Positions 46,440 through 59,134 are shown, counted from the stretch's first letter. The stretch is 64,000 nucleotides of DNA from Ziziphus jujuba (GCF_031755915.1 NC_083388.1:16865001-16929000); one strand, 5' to 3'. Translations and numbers: made by a program. The notes: a model not told the origin generated them from the sequence alone.

Positions 46440-49400
46440 TTAATCCATTGGTAAGCGTATATGCCATAGTTATCACTATAGATAAAACAATATACAAACA
46501 AATTAATATAATTTTGATTTAGACTGCAACTGTTGTACTATATAATTTGTTATACTCAACTTACACAAATTTTTGTTGTGCCTTGGTGTCATGCTTCCTC
46601 TCAGCAATCAATTTCGAACAGAGTGGGACACCCCCTCCCCCCCTCACTAGCTTATTTGAAAGTAGATTTGGACTTTTTTTTTTTTTTAATCGGTAGAAGA
46701 TAGTTATGTGAAGTAGGGTAGGCATCATAACCCTTAAATACTTGATATTATCCAATTCAGAATCATCATTTGTCAATAGCTGGAAAATATGGGCAATTGT
46801 TAGCAAAAATTGGCAATTTCTTTTTAATCAGGATATTAACATTGGAAAAGTAAAGTATTGGCCAGTTTCAATAGACCACTTATAATAAACCTTACATAGT
46901 CATATTCCCACCAAGGCTAGCTATGTGTTGGATATTGACCATTAACATACCCCTCCAACAACCCATTGGATAACCGTGTCATATTCGAAATCTTGCCAGC
47001 TTTATAACGACCATGACATGTTTGCTACAAAATGGGTAAATACCAAAAGTGTTGACTTTGGTACTTATGATACACAAAAGTTGGCATGATAAGTTTATCA
47101 CGTACGCAAAACACATCATCCAAAAATTCACATTTCTTTGTAAATGTGCTAGGGTGCTTCGATATCTTTTTCCTAATGAAATGTAGGATGACATTCATTT
47201 TCTGCAAAATAGGACAACATGTCTACAGTATGAGATTAAGATAGTATATGAAAATAATTATGATATAATTAACCATTTTACCCATGAGTACAGCTAGCGT
47301 TGTGCTATACATATGTGGCAGAAGAATTTCTTATCTATTATGTCATACTTCATCCATAGCGTGTCATCTTTTGGCATCTCAACAAACCAAGCATTGAACC
47401 AAGTAAATAGTTGATATTTGACTTTTAGATAATCTAGATAAAACTAGCTACACCAGCTGCTCAGCCTGCTACTGCTGCTCTTGCTAGGACTAAGGCTTTG
47501 GTTGCATATGCTTCAATGGATATTTGCTTAGGACGCACTATGTTTGGTCATTATCATGCACATCTCTTTCTTGGAGGAGGTTATGTGAGGTTGAGTTTTG
47601 TGACACTAGATTGCCTTCTCTGGCTTTGGCTTATCGTATATAACAATAACTTGATCAAACTTATCCTATGCATTATCTTTTGTCCCAAAATTGTAGAATT
47701 AAGGCATGCACAATGGTGAATATGTAGCATGTGGCAATGGTGATGGCGTGCATGCAATGGCGATGATTCCTATGATAGATATAAAGACATCATACATTTT
47801 TAAAGGTACTCAATACAAATAGTACTAAATTTGACTGCTTGGCCATGTAATATAATAGTGCGTATGTCCTGTATATCTTTTGTAGTAGGTAATATAACAA
47901 ATAGCTTTGTTGACCTTGTTCAAATGCAATGAAAATAAAATAGTAATAAACTTTACTACCTGCCATGAAATATTATAGCACATGTATCCCATAAATCCTA
48001 ATGGTAGATTGGATGGTAGGCATGGCAACTATCATTGTATCTACATCAACCTTAATAATGGCTATGGCAGCTTGCAGCCTATCTACCGTATCTTTTACAC
48101 GATAGATCCTGCCATCATCTAAGAATGGCTCAATGACATGCTTAACTAGAGCCATAATAGGAATATCATTCACATCAGCAAGATCCATATTAGGAGGAGG
48201 CTCCACAATGGGTGGGTATAGGTACTTAGGATTATGAGGCCTTTCCTTCTATGGATCCATACATTGCTCACGTTGAAAAGGTGGTAATCTTACCACCTTG
48301 TGCAAGCCAAATTCATTAAGGTTTGCACCCTCTTTCTTTATTCACAAGAAATATTTTATTGAATGTTTTAATGCAATATTTATTTCTATGTTTTATGTTC
48401 CTTTTAAATTTATTTTGAATGCTTAAGTTTTGTTGTATTTAGATTAGAAATTGTCTCTTTGTTGGGTATTGACTTTGTTTTGTAAAATGGCTATGTGCTA
48501 GAAATTGTGGTTCTAGCAACATAGGTCCATTGTTGGGTCTAGCGTTCTCTGGCCTTTAGAACGAGGTCATAATTTTTGGATATGTTGTAATACACATGTA
48601 AAAGAAAACATAAAAAAAAGAATAACTCAAAAAGGCCTTGGGAAGCCTAAGATATGCAGGTTGCAAGTTGGCATAATTGCTGAGATTTCTAGCAGTTATG
48701 ACCCACAGGTTTGAGATGAATTGGAGGCCTTACCCAATTATTTTGGACTTGGTCTTCTTTAGATTTCATCCTTAATATTCCAACATGCCACCTGCCAAAA
48801 TTCAAGCAATTTGGATGAAGATATCCCAGCCTTCCATCTGGTCAAAATAGTAGTATAGGATTAGGTGCAGACAGTTTTTTGAAATTCAAAATCTCACCAA
48901 CCCTTGTCATAATTATGCACTCACATGTGAGCTTGTAGTTGAATGGTTATGTATCATAATTTTGAGTGGAAAATGTGTAAATTTTTGAATTTTAAACACT
49001 TCTATTTGGTCCCACACACACCTGACATATATGAGACAAGTTTTGTATCTATATATGCAACAAATGAATGAAAAGTAAAACGAATTAGTGTGCTGTCTAG
49101 TTTTATGTGGCTTACTCTAACATCTTCTCTTCTTCTTTATCTTCTTCTTCTTCCTTCAAAACAAAAACCCTAACAATCCTAAATATCACCATACCAAAAA
49201 CAAACACAAAAATCACCTAAACATCAAACCAAAAATCGGATTAAAAGTTGTGCACAAGACTAACACCTTATGTACAACACTCTTGGCCAGGTGAACCCAA
49301 AATCACACCAAACTCCAACAGCTCCTTCAACACAGCATCCATTGGCTCTACTGTCCAATGCACTATGTATTGCACAATTATAATTTTTATATGACATAGA

Positions 49401-50330
49401 TAAACATATTAACAAAAACATCTTACATATTTGAGAGTCTTTTGAAATATGATAACTTACTTTTTTAGTGTCAAATCGTAAAGCACAAGGTTTAGGATTA
49501 CCTTCCAAATAACAGGGGTAATTTTCAATTGTTTCATCCTGATAATCTGCGTAGAAATCTATTCCCTATATTTTACAAATCTAATAAAACATTGAATCAT
49601 AATTTAGTAAGTACAAATATAACATAAACAAGATAAAGTGATAAAAGGTATGTTAGAGGACTAATTTTACCTGCAAAGCCAAAGCTAAGCCCTTAAGATC
49701 ATATGTCATCAATGTATTCAACATTTTGAGTTTAGTGGGTTGCTTGAAATGGTGGTACACCAATGTAATGGTAATCTAGTTGAATAACATCCCTATGGGT
49801 GTTGGTTGAACTTTTCTAGATCATCGACCAGCCTCAAGTAATTTGTATCAATTCTCATCTTATGAGGGACACTTAGGATGTCATTCTTCCACTTTCTTTT
49901 TTTAAAAGAGTCAGTCAGCTGATTTTGATGGTGGCTAGTCAAGGCCAATACTTCTTTTTTAAATGATTATCCATATTACTCATGTCAATTGAATTATCTT
50001 CTTCTCTTTTCTATGAACCAAGTAAGCCAGTGATGAGACCAAAGTCTCTTTTCATGAACGGGTGCCTGCACCATTGAGGTCAAACTCTATTGGCTCTGAG
50101 TCATCGCATTCTACCTTCTTAAACTGTAATAGTGTATCAACTGTAAGGAGTTTTTGAGTTGTGGTATGTCAGGCTTATCCTTATCTTGGAGATACCACAA
50201 CTGTCATGACATATCACAACTCAAAATTGTAAATTCGAGATCGATATAATAACATGGACATATAACAAGCACACTTTTTCCTATCATGTTTCGGCACACT
50301 GTTTTAGAGATCTTGAGCTCACGCTGCTTC
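46440..50330 (-). pseudogene. DUF1985 / Ulp1 (C48) protease-like gene, copy 1
   Basis: From high to low coordinates: a DUF1985-like region (VECDDSEPIEFDLNGAG near 50120; MRIDTNYLRLVDDLEKFNQH near 49830; TYDLKGLALALQ near 49690), a clean short exon GIDFYADYQDET.. ending LRFDTKK before a GTAAGT donor (about 49575-49465), a linker with NPKYLYPPIVEPP (near 48220), and the C48 protease remnant: IRKKISKHPSTFTKKC (47180-47135), PWWEYDYV (46900), YLRVMMPTLLHITIFY (about 46750). Stops and frameshifts interrupt it; no His-Trp catalytic motif is seen. In plants such genes ride in MULE and CACTA transposons; they resemble SUMO proteases but their cellular role is not established here. Confidence 0.65.
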
Positions 50331-50879
50331 CATGACATTTAAAACCACTCATATTTAATTGAATATTTGATGTTTCTATGGAACAGAAAAATTAAATTTT
50401 AAATTTCAATAATTTCCTAATTTGAACTTGAAGGTTTACCTTATATTTCTTTATGGTGGCAAGTGGTAGATGTTCCGTCATAAGAGATGCTGGGTTTTTT
50501 GATGTGCTTCATTTAGATGTTCATTAGGTAGGTTTGCTAAAGGGTTATTAACTTTGGATGGTCTGTCATTGGCTGGTTATCAGTTTTTCTTTGGTTTCAT
50601 AATACCATTAGTGTTTTTGCTTGTTCATTGTGGCTTTGTCAGACTTTTCTTTCCCCCTTGATTCATTAGCATTTTATTATTGATTACTAGCAAGATTATC
50701 TTGCAATGACAACTTCACAAAATTACATTGGATGTGTCAAGCTTAGAGCATCAAAAAGGGATAGACAATGAGGAGAAGATCAAATGGGTTTCCAATAAAT
50801 ATTTATGTAATATTTTTCCTTTCTTTTTTGCTTGATACAACTTTAAAATATTAGATTATGTTAGTTACATTAGGAAAGG

Positions 50880-51300
50880 ATCAGTGTACAAATGTTAAAA
50901 TTTCCTATTTGTCTTCTAGCTATCCGACTTGTTTAACCAGGATAGAGTAAATCCAACTTGCTTAAGTCCACATAAGCATCCCGATACTAATTTGTGTCTC
51001 TTAACTTCAATTACTAGGACATAATGCATTTTCTACAATATTTATAAAGAAATCCTCATATTTGTCCACATTATAATTTGGATATCATGACCTGTTTAAT
51101 CGAGACATAGTGGAGTACTTTGCATAAGCATCCTAATAATAATCTAGGCCTCCCAACTTCTATTACTGGGACATAGTGCAATTTGACACTATTTGAAGGA
51201 AGTAGCATCGTGAATATGAATAAACCCTCAAATTTATCCCAATTATAGTTTGGGAATCTTGACTTGTTTTATCAAGACATTATGCATATTCTTAAGGAAC
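50880..51300 (-). repeat. Two to three ~155-bp repeats, partly inverted copy of 45.2-46.0 kb
   Basis: GACTTGTTTAA(C/T)C..GA..AGAG/ATAG and ACATAAGCATCC(C/T)..TTACT(A/G)GGACATA recur with a period near 155 bp. Read on the minus strand, GAAGTTGGGAGGCCTAGAT followed by TAGGATGC is similar to AAAGTTGGGAGTCTCGAT..AAGGATGC at 45940. This could be the other end of a transposon enclosing the Ulp1-like gene. Confidence 0.45.
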
Positions 51301-51364
51301 ATTACATTTAGACTTGATATACATTTGAATTAATGATAATTTAATCCGTTAGATTTTAAAAAAT

Positions 51365-51535
51365 TATAAATTGCACCCAAAAGGGGTGTGAAAAATATTA
51401 TTTAAAAGGTTGTGAATGTGAATGAAATAATAGGGGAGCAAATGATAACTTAAGGGGAGGTCGATGATATTTTTTAACTAAAGGGACTTATTTGTTTTTA
51501 AGTCATACCTTAGTGGAGGTGTATGAACTAACCCT
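51365..51535 (+). mobile_element. MITE-like repeat, copy 2
   Basis: Same short non-coding repeat as 29180-29400, in opposite orientation: AATATTATTTAAAAGGTTGTG, GATAACTTAAGGGGAGG, TTTAAGTCATACCTTAGTGG. The frame starting at 51492 lies partly in it and is not a gene. Confidence 0.45.
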
Positions 51536-51767
51536 ATCCATAATGCATTTTCAACCAAGCTTAAAAGCCATCAACTGTGTCATGATTATAAATCGGGTCA
51601 CCGAACTAGTATCACTAAAACATAATGGATATCTATACGATAGAAAGCATGACTATCCTAACTTGCTACCATAATCATATTAAGTCAAAACCATCCAAAA
51701 TGCCTCGAGTACAATTACAGTCTCCCGACCTTTCTTTACCATTCGCAATAGTAGTCTATATCATAGC

Positions 51768-52180
51768 ATCTTCAATGGAGAAATGAATGTTGACATTGTG
51801 ATTTTGAAAATATGGCACTGGCATGAGATCTCCAATGGTGAATGCCAATGCCAATGTCAAATTATGATATTGCTATTCTAATGGAAAACGGGAAAACATA
51901 GCATTGCGAAATTTTAAGTTTTATTTTAATCAACTTATGAGAGCCACATTGGAGAGAAAGTGTGCATAAGGGATAAGAGACACATGACCCACATTTATAT
52001 ATTATTTTATTTAATTTTAAAAAATAAATTTAATTCAATAAATTTATGGGCCCTATCAATTTTTTGATTGTGGGATCCATTTGTAAATTTGCCAATTTCA
52101 TTTTTGGTGCTGAATTGGCATCTAAAACCCCATAGGAAAATTTTGCCACTCCTTAATGGAGTAACAAAATAGGAAACTTA
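51768..52180. mobile_element. MITE-like repeat with CCAATGGAG-type ends
   Basis: The left part reads CTTCAATGGAGAAATGAATG; the right end, on the other strand, ACTCCATTAAGGAGTGGC, a loose inverted match. In between are NGGCATTGGCA-type phrases and AT-rich filler, no frame. Similar termini occur in several plant MITE groups; superfamily not assigned. Confidence 0.35.
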
Positions 52181-52599
52181 TGAGTGTGCTTTATTGGTAA
52201 TGGCAAAACATAAGAGATTCTCTCAACTATGTTAAAAGACTGTATGTCCCAAGCATAGCATGTTAATAGGCCATATATGTCAACTAGTGATAAGGATCTC
52301 CATAAAATTAGTTGGCACATATGTTTCAAATCCCATGATAGTGTATTTTTGTATATCTACCATTATGTTTGGTTAGCACATAGGAAGTTGTTGACTAAGT
52401 GATTCATTATAATTTTTAACGGTTAACGTAGTCCTAAATATTGATTGGGTTCCTGACTTCAATGTTATTATCTTTTTATATTGTTATCTACTATTGTAAT
52501 TGGAATTTTTATAGTACACTATGGTCCATATAATTACAATGCCATTCATGTACCATTTACAATGGAAATGAATTATTCCACATATTAACTACATAAATA

Positions 52600-54400
52600 T
52601 TCCTAATTCATTTGATGAAGGAGATGTTGCCACCAGTCATTAGTTTTTCTATGTCAGTTACCACCAACTTGATCTATCAGTTAGCAAATATGCTACAACC
52701 ACCACCATAAGGATACAAATATTTAAACAAAAATATATAATCAGTCACTTGTGATTATCTTGTAAACATATAATCCACTATTTTAAAATTCCAGTCTTGT
52801 TGTGGTTGCTCTATGGTAGGCATCCCTTTAATTGTGAACGAACGGTCAGACATGTATGCTAGATTGTGATGTTTATTGTAGAAGTCAACCATTTCAGAAG
52901 AATAGGGACCAAATCCATCAAGCACATTGCATTGCCCTCATGGAATGCACCACCATTAGTGGTTTGCACTTACAGATCATATAGGTCTATGTGGTTTTCA
53001 TTAAGATTAGTGAGAGCTATGAGCCATTATTTGCCATCATTGTTGAAAGGCACTAGCAACTGAATACATAGGTAATCATTAGGATATATGCATGTTCAAT
53101 GTAAGGTAGAACATATTGCATTACATTACATGTACAACTTACATAGCTCCCACCAAGGCAAGCTATATGAAGGACTAGTATTAATGACGAATCCAGATAA
53201 AAGGTCTTTGGTCTTTACCATTGGCGATGAATAATTCCTTGCTTTTTAGAGACCATATCATCCTTATTTTGACATGTGTAACAGGATAGATTAAATTACT
53301 TATAAAATAAGATTTCATATGTTCGGTACTAAAAATTTATAATATACTAAAAACATATCATCTAATATGCCACATTTTTTTGTAAATGCAATTGGGTGCT
53401 CCCATATCCTCTTCCTAATGAAGTAGAGGGTGCCATTGATGTCCTACACAATATGATAAGCACATGAATTTAGATAGTGTAACAAAAACTTTATACTACT
53501 CAAACATAATACTTACATTTAATTCAAGCCATCCTCGCGTGGCAAAAACTATTAAAAAGAAATTCTTATCAATTGTGTTGAAATCTATTTTCCTTATCAA
53601 ATTGCCATGCTTATTAATCTATAATATGAACATATCATATAGTGTCGGACTGGCATCAACATAATGCCAACAAAACTCCCTATAAAATGCTATAACTACT
53701 GTTAAGGCTCATGATGCTCATGCTATCGAGGTTGAGGATGTTGTTGCTGCACTTCCTATTCATGCTGCTGACCTTGGGGCTGGCATTACTGGTTTAAGTC
53801 GATGTTTGATCTCAGGATAAAAGGCAAGCGGAAATGCCTCAACAAATACAATTGCCACCCTGCACGACTCGTGCTCAATGGAAGAGCAATGACTACCATC
53901 ATACTTGTGGTCTTACCCACTCTCTGCTTTGTCACACATGGCAATGGTGGAGATGGTAGTGATGCTAGTGGTGTTGGTGGTGATGGTTGTGATAATGAAT
54001 CATATGCTGGTGGTGAAGCCAGTGATAATGATGGTGATGTCGGATCACATGCTATTGAAGGTGAACATTAGTAAATGTCAATCCTTAACCATGTAAGAGT
54101 AAAGCATGAATGTACCGTATGCTGTCTATATAAGACTACATGGTACCCACTTAACCCTTCACCATTATAAAGTTAGCTATCATAGTCACCAGTTAGTTTG
54201 CATAATCTATATCAAATCTCCACCCAATGTAGTCTTACATTGTCTGAGGATGGCTTAACATTAGATTGAATTGGAGGAGCATTAAAAGCATAATCATTAG
54301 CTAAATACCTTGGATTCTTTTGCCTATCCTTCTAGAGAGCCATGTATGACTTCTTCAACTATTCCTTCTTTGGTAATAATGTTTAATGCATTGTCAACAA
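52600..54400 (-). pseudogene. DUF1985/Ulp1 (C48) protease-like gene, copy 2 (3' part)
   Basis: A second copy of the same gene in the same orientation. Downward it shows RQKNPRYLANDYAF (about 54320-54280, matching the linker of copy 1), low-complexity Gly/Asp-rich coding near 54000, IRKRIWEHPIAFTKKC (about 53420-53375), LPWWEL (53150), and VPFNNDGK*WLIALTNLNEN then HIDLYDL (about 53050-52975). In the C48 family the His of HW is catalytic; here that codon is a stop (53027-53029), so the protease is dead. DUF1985 is absent because other elements start at 54587 and 54716; it may continue right of the window. Confidence 0.65.
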
Positions 54401-54586
54401 CATAATTAAAATTTTTGTTTGAGTTGAGTAAACGTATTAACTTATTACATATACATGTTTCACATGCTTTGTATGTAATGAATTTTTTTTTTTCAGATCA
54501 TCATGATGGAGACAGTTGTAGGACTTCCATAATAAGAAATAAGGCTTTTCTAAGCCACTACCTTAAGACAACCTATTTACAAATCA

Positions 54587-54715
54587 TGTAACATCTTGTC
54601 CCAGTAAATGCTTGAAATTTTAGAATTTTGATCAGGTTTGATCAATTGGACCTGTTGTGGCTCCAAAGCTTTTTGACTAATTAGATCTTTTGTGGGTCCA
54701 AAATTTGACTTTTTA
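54587..54715 (+). mobile_element. Possible start of a gypsy LTR, cut by the next insertion
   Basis: TGTAACATCTTGTCCCAGTA, followed by TTTTGATCAGGTTTGATCAA, has the make-up of the LTR start seen (minus strand) at 14022 (TGTAACAACTTGTC..TTGATCAAGTTTGA). It breaks off at 54716 where the minus-strand gypsy LTR begins. Confidence 0.35.
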
Positions 54716-55540
54716 TGATACAAATCTAGGTCGACTCGCGCATAAAGTAGTATTATATTAGCCTGGATCTCAATTAAGTTCAGGTTCTTATGGGAAGATC
54801 TTAACCCCTAATCAACCTGTGATTAGAAACCTTGGTATAATGAAGACACCACAATAGGTTATGGAAGTCCGATTGATAAGTCAAAACTAAAATACTCACT
54901 CTTTAATGGTGTTTTAGGTGTTCAAAGAGAACAAAGAGAATTCTATCTCACAATTAATTTTTTGAATAATATTGAAGGTGTGTTCTTCCTAAAAAAGAAG
55001 CTTTTAAATAGGCTAGAGTCACAAAAAAATAAACCTTAAAAGCTAAGACAAAAATCGGCCAAAGAGATTAGAAAACAAACTTGGCCGATTCTCTTACTAC
55101 TTTCCTAAATTAATGTGTATTAATTAATTCCTTTATTTTGAAATAAGAATTAATTAATTTACAAGCAAAATAATAAAATTATAACTTTCCTAAGTTGATT
55201 TCTCCAGCAAATAAATAAATAGAAACCAAATAAAAGACTAATTTTCTAATATAAAAAGTCAAAATCAAATTAGGAAACTAATTGACTATCTTTCTAACTA
55301 AGCTGTTTTTGATCAATTTAAGCTCCAAATCAGCTTCCATATGCCATGTGAGATGCCAAATAAGATTATTATTGAGTTCCACACATTGTCCTTGATTGGA
55401 ACAAATAGAAAATGCCAACTCAACAAAATACAATAAAGCTAGCGGGTAATACTGCCTTGGCTTGATTCCATGACCTCTTAATGATATTCATTGAATCCAT
55501 GAAGTGTTGGATCCATTCCATGCTATTCGGAGTCCACAAA
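54716..55540 (-). repeat. 3' LTR of the gypsy composite
   Basis: It ends on the minus strand with GCGCGAGTCGACCTAG then ATTTGTATCA at 54716, exactly where the plus-strand LTR at 41661 and the 5' LTR at 63638 end. The start is not sharp because pol reads up to it; I set it near 55540. Possible target-site base set outside: TTTTA (54711-54715). Confidence 0.65.
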
Positions 55541-56030
55541 TGCACTAAAACAGATATCCAGGTCCGTATCGGTCTCCACCACTTGGATCCTTAAAACAGG
55601 CTTTATATCTTCGGGTATGGACAAGCCCTTTTGAGAATTGATGACGTCCTGTATAAAGGAAGCCAGGTTTTTCTTAAATCTCTTGGCTTGAGCTCTAGTG
55701 ATTGGTCCAGACTTCATCTGTATTGAATCAGCACCTCAACGGGTAGTCGGTTGTGCGGGCATGGATGACTTCTCATCATTTCCTTCCTCTTGGAAAGGAT
55801 TTGCCCCCAAATCAATATCATCACTTGCAGTAAAAGGAGATAAATCAACAATATTGAATAGAGTACTGATATTATACTCACCGGGTAAATCAAGTTTATA
55901 AGTATTCTCATTAATTCGCTCCAAAACTTAAAAAGGTTCATCGCCACACAACACAAGCTTTGACTTTCTTTGCTTCAAAAACCTCTCTTTTAAATGCAAC
56001 CAAACACAAACTCCTGAGTCAAATACTATC
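55523..56030 (-). pseudogene. gypsy integrase C-terminus and pol tail
   Basis: Reads VWLHLKERFLKQRKSKLVL, then CGDEPF, a stop, then VLERINENTYKLDLPGEYNI and STLFNIVDLSPF, which is the usual end of gypsy integrase, followed by PFQEEGNDE and the tail GPITRAQAKRFKKNLASFI. Frameshifts and stops separate the pieces. I see no chromodomain signature. Confidence 0.75.
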
Positions 56031-56169
56031 ACAACAAATCCTAGAAATACAAATTTATCTTTACAAAAATCACACTTTTAAAGTCAGCAAATAATCTCTC
56101 TCAAATTTTTAAATTTTCACTAAGTGAAGCTCTTAACAATGCAGATAAAGTTCTACACAAAAAGAGCAT

Positions 56170-56830
56170 ATTTAAATAAGTATCTTTATAAATCATAACT
56201 AGCAATGGTTTCATATTCAAAAATGGATTTATTCACAGATTCACATTTTCCATTCTCACTATCGGGTTTATCACTATTTTTCCCTTTACCATTGAGTTTA
56301 GAATACTTACCCGGATGTGGATGTTCGGACTTGCCCTCTTGGATAGTTGGTGAAGTCGTGGTGCCATACTAACCTTTTCTTTAAGCTTTTCGGCCTCCCT
56401 CCTTTATTGTATTTGAAGTTGGTCTCTAAAGACGACCTTTGGAGTTAATGGCTCCAACTTAACCTTTTTCCCTTTAAATTTAAATACATTGGAATTCTCT
56501 CTCCCATAGTGTATGACATCCTTGTCAAATTGTCATGGTCTCCCTAATAAATATGACCAGCATGCATGGGAACCACATCACACAATACAACATCCACATA
56601 TATATCAATTCTGAATTTTACTTTGGCTTGTTTGTTTACTTTCATCTCCCCACTATCATTAAGCCATTGTAATATATATGTTTCTAGATGTTTAGTGGTT
56701 GCTAACCCTAATTTATCAACTACCACATTACTAATTACATTAGCACAACTTTCACTATCCACTATCAACTATCATACTACATATGTTACCTTGAATTTCA
56801 CATCGAGTATGGAAGATGTTTTCTCTTAAC
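56170..56830 (-). pseudogene. gypsy protease, second copy
   Basis: The active-site region reads VDSESCANVISN, where family members have DSGS(C/S)xN: the Gly after Asp-Ser is Glu. It continues with VDKLGL..PMHAGHIY, then (after frameshift) the linker with IHYGRENSN and LEPLTPK. Directly downstream VMIYKDTYLN starts the region before RT, and then the sequence jumps to the integrase end. Parallel to 58190-58900. Confidence 0.7.
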
Positions 56831-56959
56831 TTGATCCTCATCCTTGTATACAGTCAACACTTTCCTTGCCACCAAGCTCAATTCGGCATTTGAAGCATTT
56901 AGGGTCTCAGCATCATCTTCAATTTCTTTCTCTCCTTGCTCGGTTTCACACTCACTTTC

Positions 56960-57650
56960 TTCACTTTAGGATTCTAACTCACCATTACCTTTCAGTACCA
57001 TGATTCTCCTATTCGGGCATTGGCTAGCAATGTGTCCTCGACCTTGACATTTAAAGCAAACAATATCCCTAGTTCTTGAAGGTTTAGGATCAGATTTACT
57101 TTCAGATTTGTGTGCTTGAGTAGGTTTAGCCCTATCATCTCTCCTTGGCTTGCTTCGGTATTGGCTTTGAATCATAGATGGGATTGCTTCTCCAACCACT
57201 TGGATTTGATCTCCTGCTATTGGATACTCCTTCAAGCCATGTAATTGTGCCCCTCCTCTTGAATTGATTCTCAAGTTTGATAGCCATATACAACATCTCT
57301 TCTAATTCCATATATTGTTGTAATTCCAATTTATTGGCTATTTCTCGATTCAATCCACCTAGAAACTGTGGCATGGTTATTCTCTTTCTTCATTCATGCT
57401 CAATCTCATCATGAGCATCTCCATCTCCTTGTAATAATCCTCCACGGACCTATTTCCTTGAGATAAAGATTTTAACCTTTGATGTAGCAACTTATGGTAA
57501 TGACTTGGTACAAACCTCTTTCTCATGGCTCCTTTCATTTGTTGCCAAGTAGTTATGGGTTCATCTCCAATTCTCTTTCGGGTACTTTGCTCATTTGTCC
57601 ACCATTGAAGTGCATAATGTTCGAATTCCAGTGCGCCATAAACCATCTTT
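56960..57650 (-). pseudogene. gypsy gag (capsid C-part and zinc knuckle), second copy
   Basis: Capsid-type gag: [56 protein letters not shown] (57640-57380), then MPQFLGGLNREIANKLEL (57374-57321), and a CCHC zinc knuckle CFKCQGRGHIASQCPN (57070-57020). A frameshift splits it near 57376. Its upstream end is fused to RT-coding DNA near 57640. Confidence 0.78.
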
Positions 57651-58140
57651 CTTAGGTACTAATAAAATAGAGATAGCACATGGGCTCATGCTTTCATGAA
57701 TATAACATTTTGCAAGCAATTCACTTACCTAGCTTTGTAGCTTTTTTGTCTCTTCGCGATTACTTCTATATACAGGCCTATTAGAAATTGCAGCTCCAGG
57801 AATAAAATCAATTTGATGTTCAATTCCTCGAATAGGTGGTAAACCATTAGGAATCTCTTCTGGAAAGACATCATCGAATTCTTGTAAAAGAGAAGATATA
57901 GAACTTGGCAATTCAAGCTCTTCAGGGTTAGCTTGATGATTTAAATAAGCATCTTTATAAATCATAACTAGCATAGGTTTCTTACTAAAAAATGCTTTAT
58001 TAATATCACCTAAACTAAGATAAATTTTTTTCTTTTTCTTCTCTTTCCTCTCTTTTTCTTTACCACACTTAGCCACCACTTTCTTTCCCACACTTTTCGC
58101 TTTCTTTTCCTTTCTCTCTCTCTCGGGTTCCTCACTACTT
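57640..58140 (-). pseudogene. Start of gypsy reverse transcriptase, truncated
   Basis: Reads LLQEFDDVFPEEIPNGLPPI, RGIEHQIDFIPGA, NRPVYRSNREETKKLQ (57900-57730), then after a stop [19 protein letters not shown] and LLVPKKDG (57720-57650), the usual N-terminal part of RT. It stops at KKDG, before the catalytic YxDD region, and gag sequence of the second copy follows. Preceded by a Lys/Glu-rich linker. Confidence 0.78.
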
Positions 58141-58189
58141 TTCCCCTAGTTTTCATTTTAGAAAGCTTACATTGGTTGAGTGGGTCGGT

Positions 58190-58900
58190 CTTCTTTTACA
58201 AGTGGTGAAGCCGTGGGTGCCAATTTTCCCTCTCCTTTAGCCGTTCGGCCTCCCTCCTTTGTTGCATTTGTAGTTGGTCTCTAAACACCTCTTTTGGAGT
58301 CAACGACTCAAGCTTAATCTTCATTCCCTTAAATTTAAAAACAATAGCATTTTCTCGACCATAATGTATAGTATCCTTATCAAATTGCCATGGTCTTCCT
58401 AATAAAATATGTCTAGCATGCATAGGTATAATATCCACATATTTATCAATGCTAAATTTTACATTGGCTTATTTTTTTACTTTCATCTCACCACCATTAT
58501 TAAGTCATTGTAGTTTATATGGTTTGGGGTGTTTAATTGTTGTTAACCCTAATTTCTCAACCACAACATTACTAGTGCCATTAGCATAACTTTCACTATC
58601 AATTAGTATACTACAAATATTACCTTGAATTTCACACCTAGTATGGAAGATGTTTTCTCTTTGGATTTGATCTTTATCCTTGTACGCGGTTAGAATCCTC
58701 CTTGCCACAAAGCTAAGTTCGGCCCTTGAAGCCTTTAAGGTCTCGGGTTCTGCATGTTCTTCCTTTTCAATTTCTTCCTCAACATGTTCGACTTCTTCTT
58801 CGGATTCTTCACCTTTAGAGTCTAACTCTCCGTTGGCTTTCAACACCAATATTCTTCGGTTTGAACATTGGCTGGCAACATGTCCTCGACCCTGACACTT
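58190..58900 (-). pseudogene. gypsy protease, first copy
   Basis: Protease region with IDSESYANGTSN (Gly of DSG replaced by Glu, as in the second copy) and VEKLGLTTIKHP, frameshifted into MDIIPMHARHILLGRPWQ and a linker LESLTPKEVFRDQLQMQQRR. Upstream an acidic spacer (GEESEEEVEHVEEEIEKEE) follows the zinc knuckle. Order gag-PR-RT is normal here. Confidence 0.72.
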
Positions 58901-59134
58901 AAAAAAAAACAATATCTCATGTTCTAGCGGGTTTAGAATCAAACTTATCACTCGGTTTTGGTGTTGGTGTGTGTTTGGCCAGATTGTCCTTCCTGGATCG
59001 ATTGGAGCTCTACTCACCTTGTTTCAGTTTTAACCTTGATTCGAATGCAGGACTATTTCTCCAAACACTTGAACTTGACCTTCCGCTATTACATGCCCTT
59101 TCAAACCATGAGCTTGTACCCCTCCTCTTGAATT
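58840..59134 (-). pseudogene. gypsy gag zinc knuckle, first copy (3' gag fragment)
   Basis: FKCQGRGHVASQCSNRRI (about 58897-58844) is a CCHC zinc knuckle whose first Cys is lost or shifted (a poly-A run precedes it). Upstream sequence parallels gag around 57200 until 59134, where the copia LTR starts; gag resumes at 62878. Confidence 0.65.

Noticed and set aside
53802..54071. Gly/Asp-rich 89-codon frame on the plus strand
   Set aside because: Low-complexity GGTGATGGT repeats lying opposite the Ulp1-like gene copy 2; no domain recognised.
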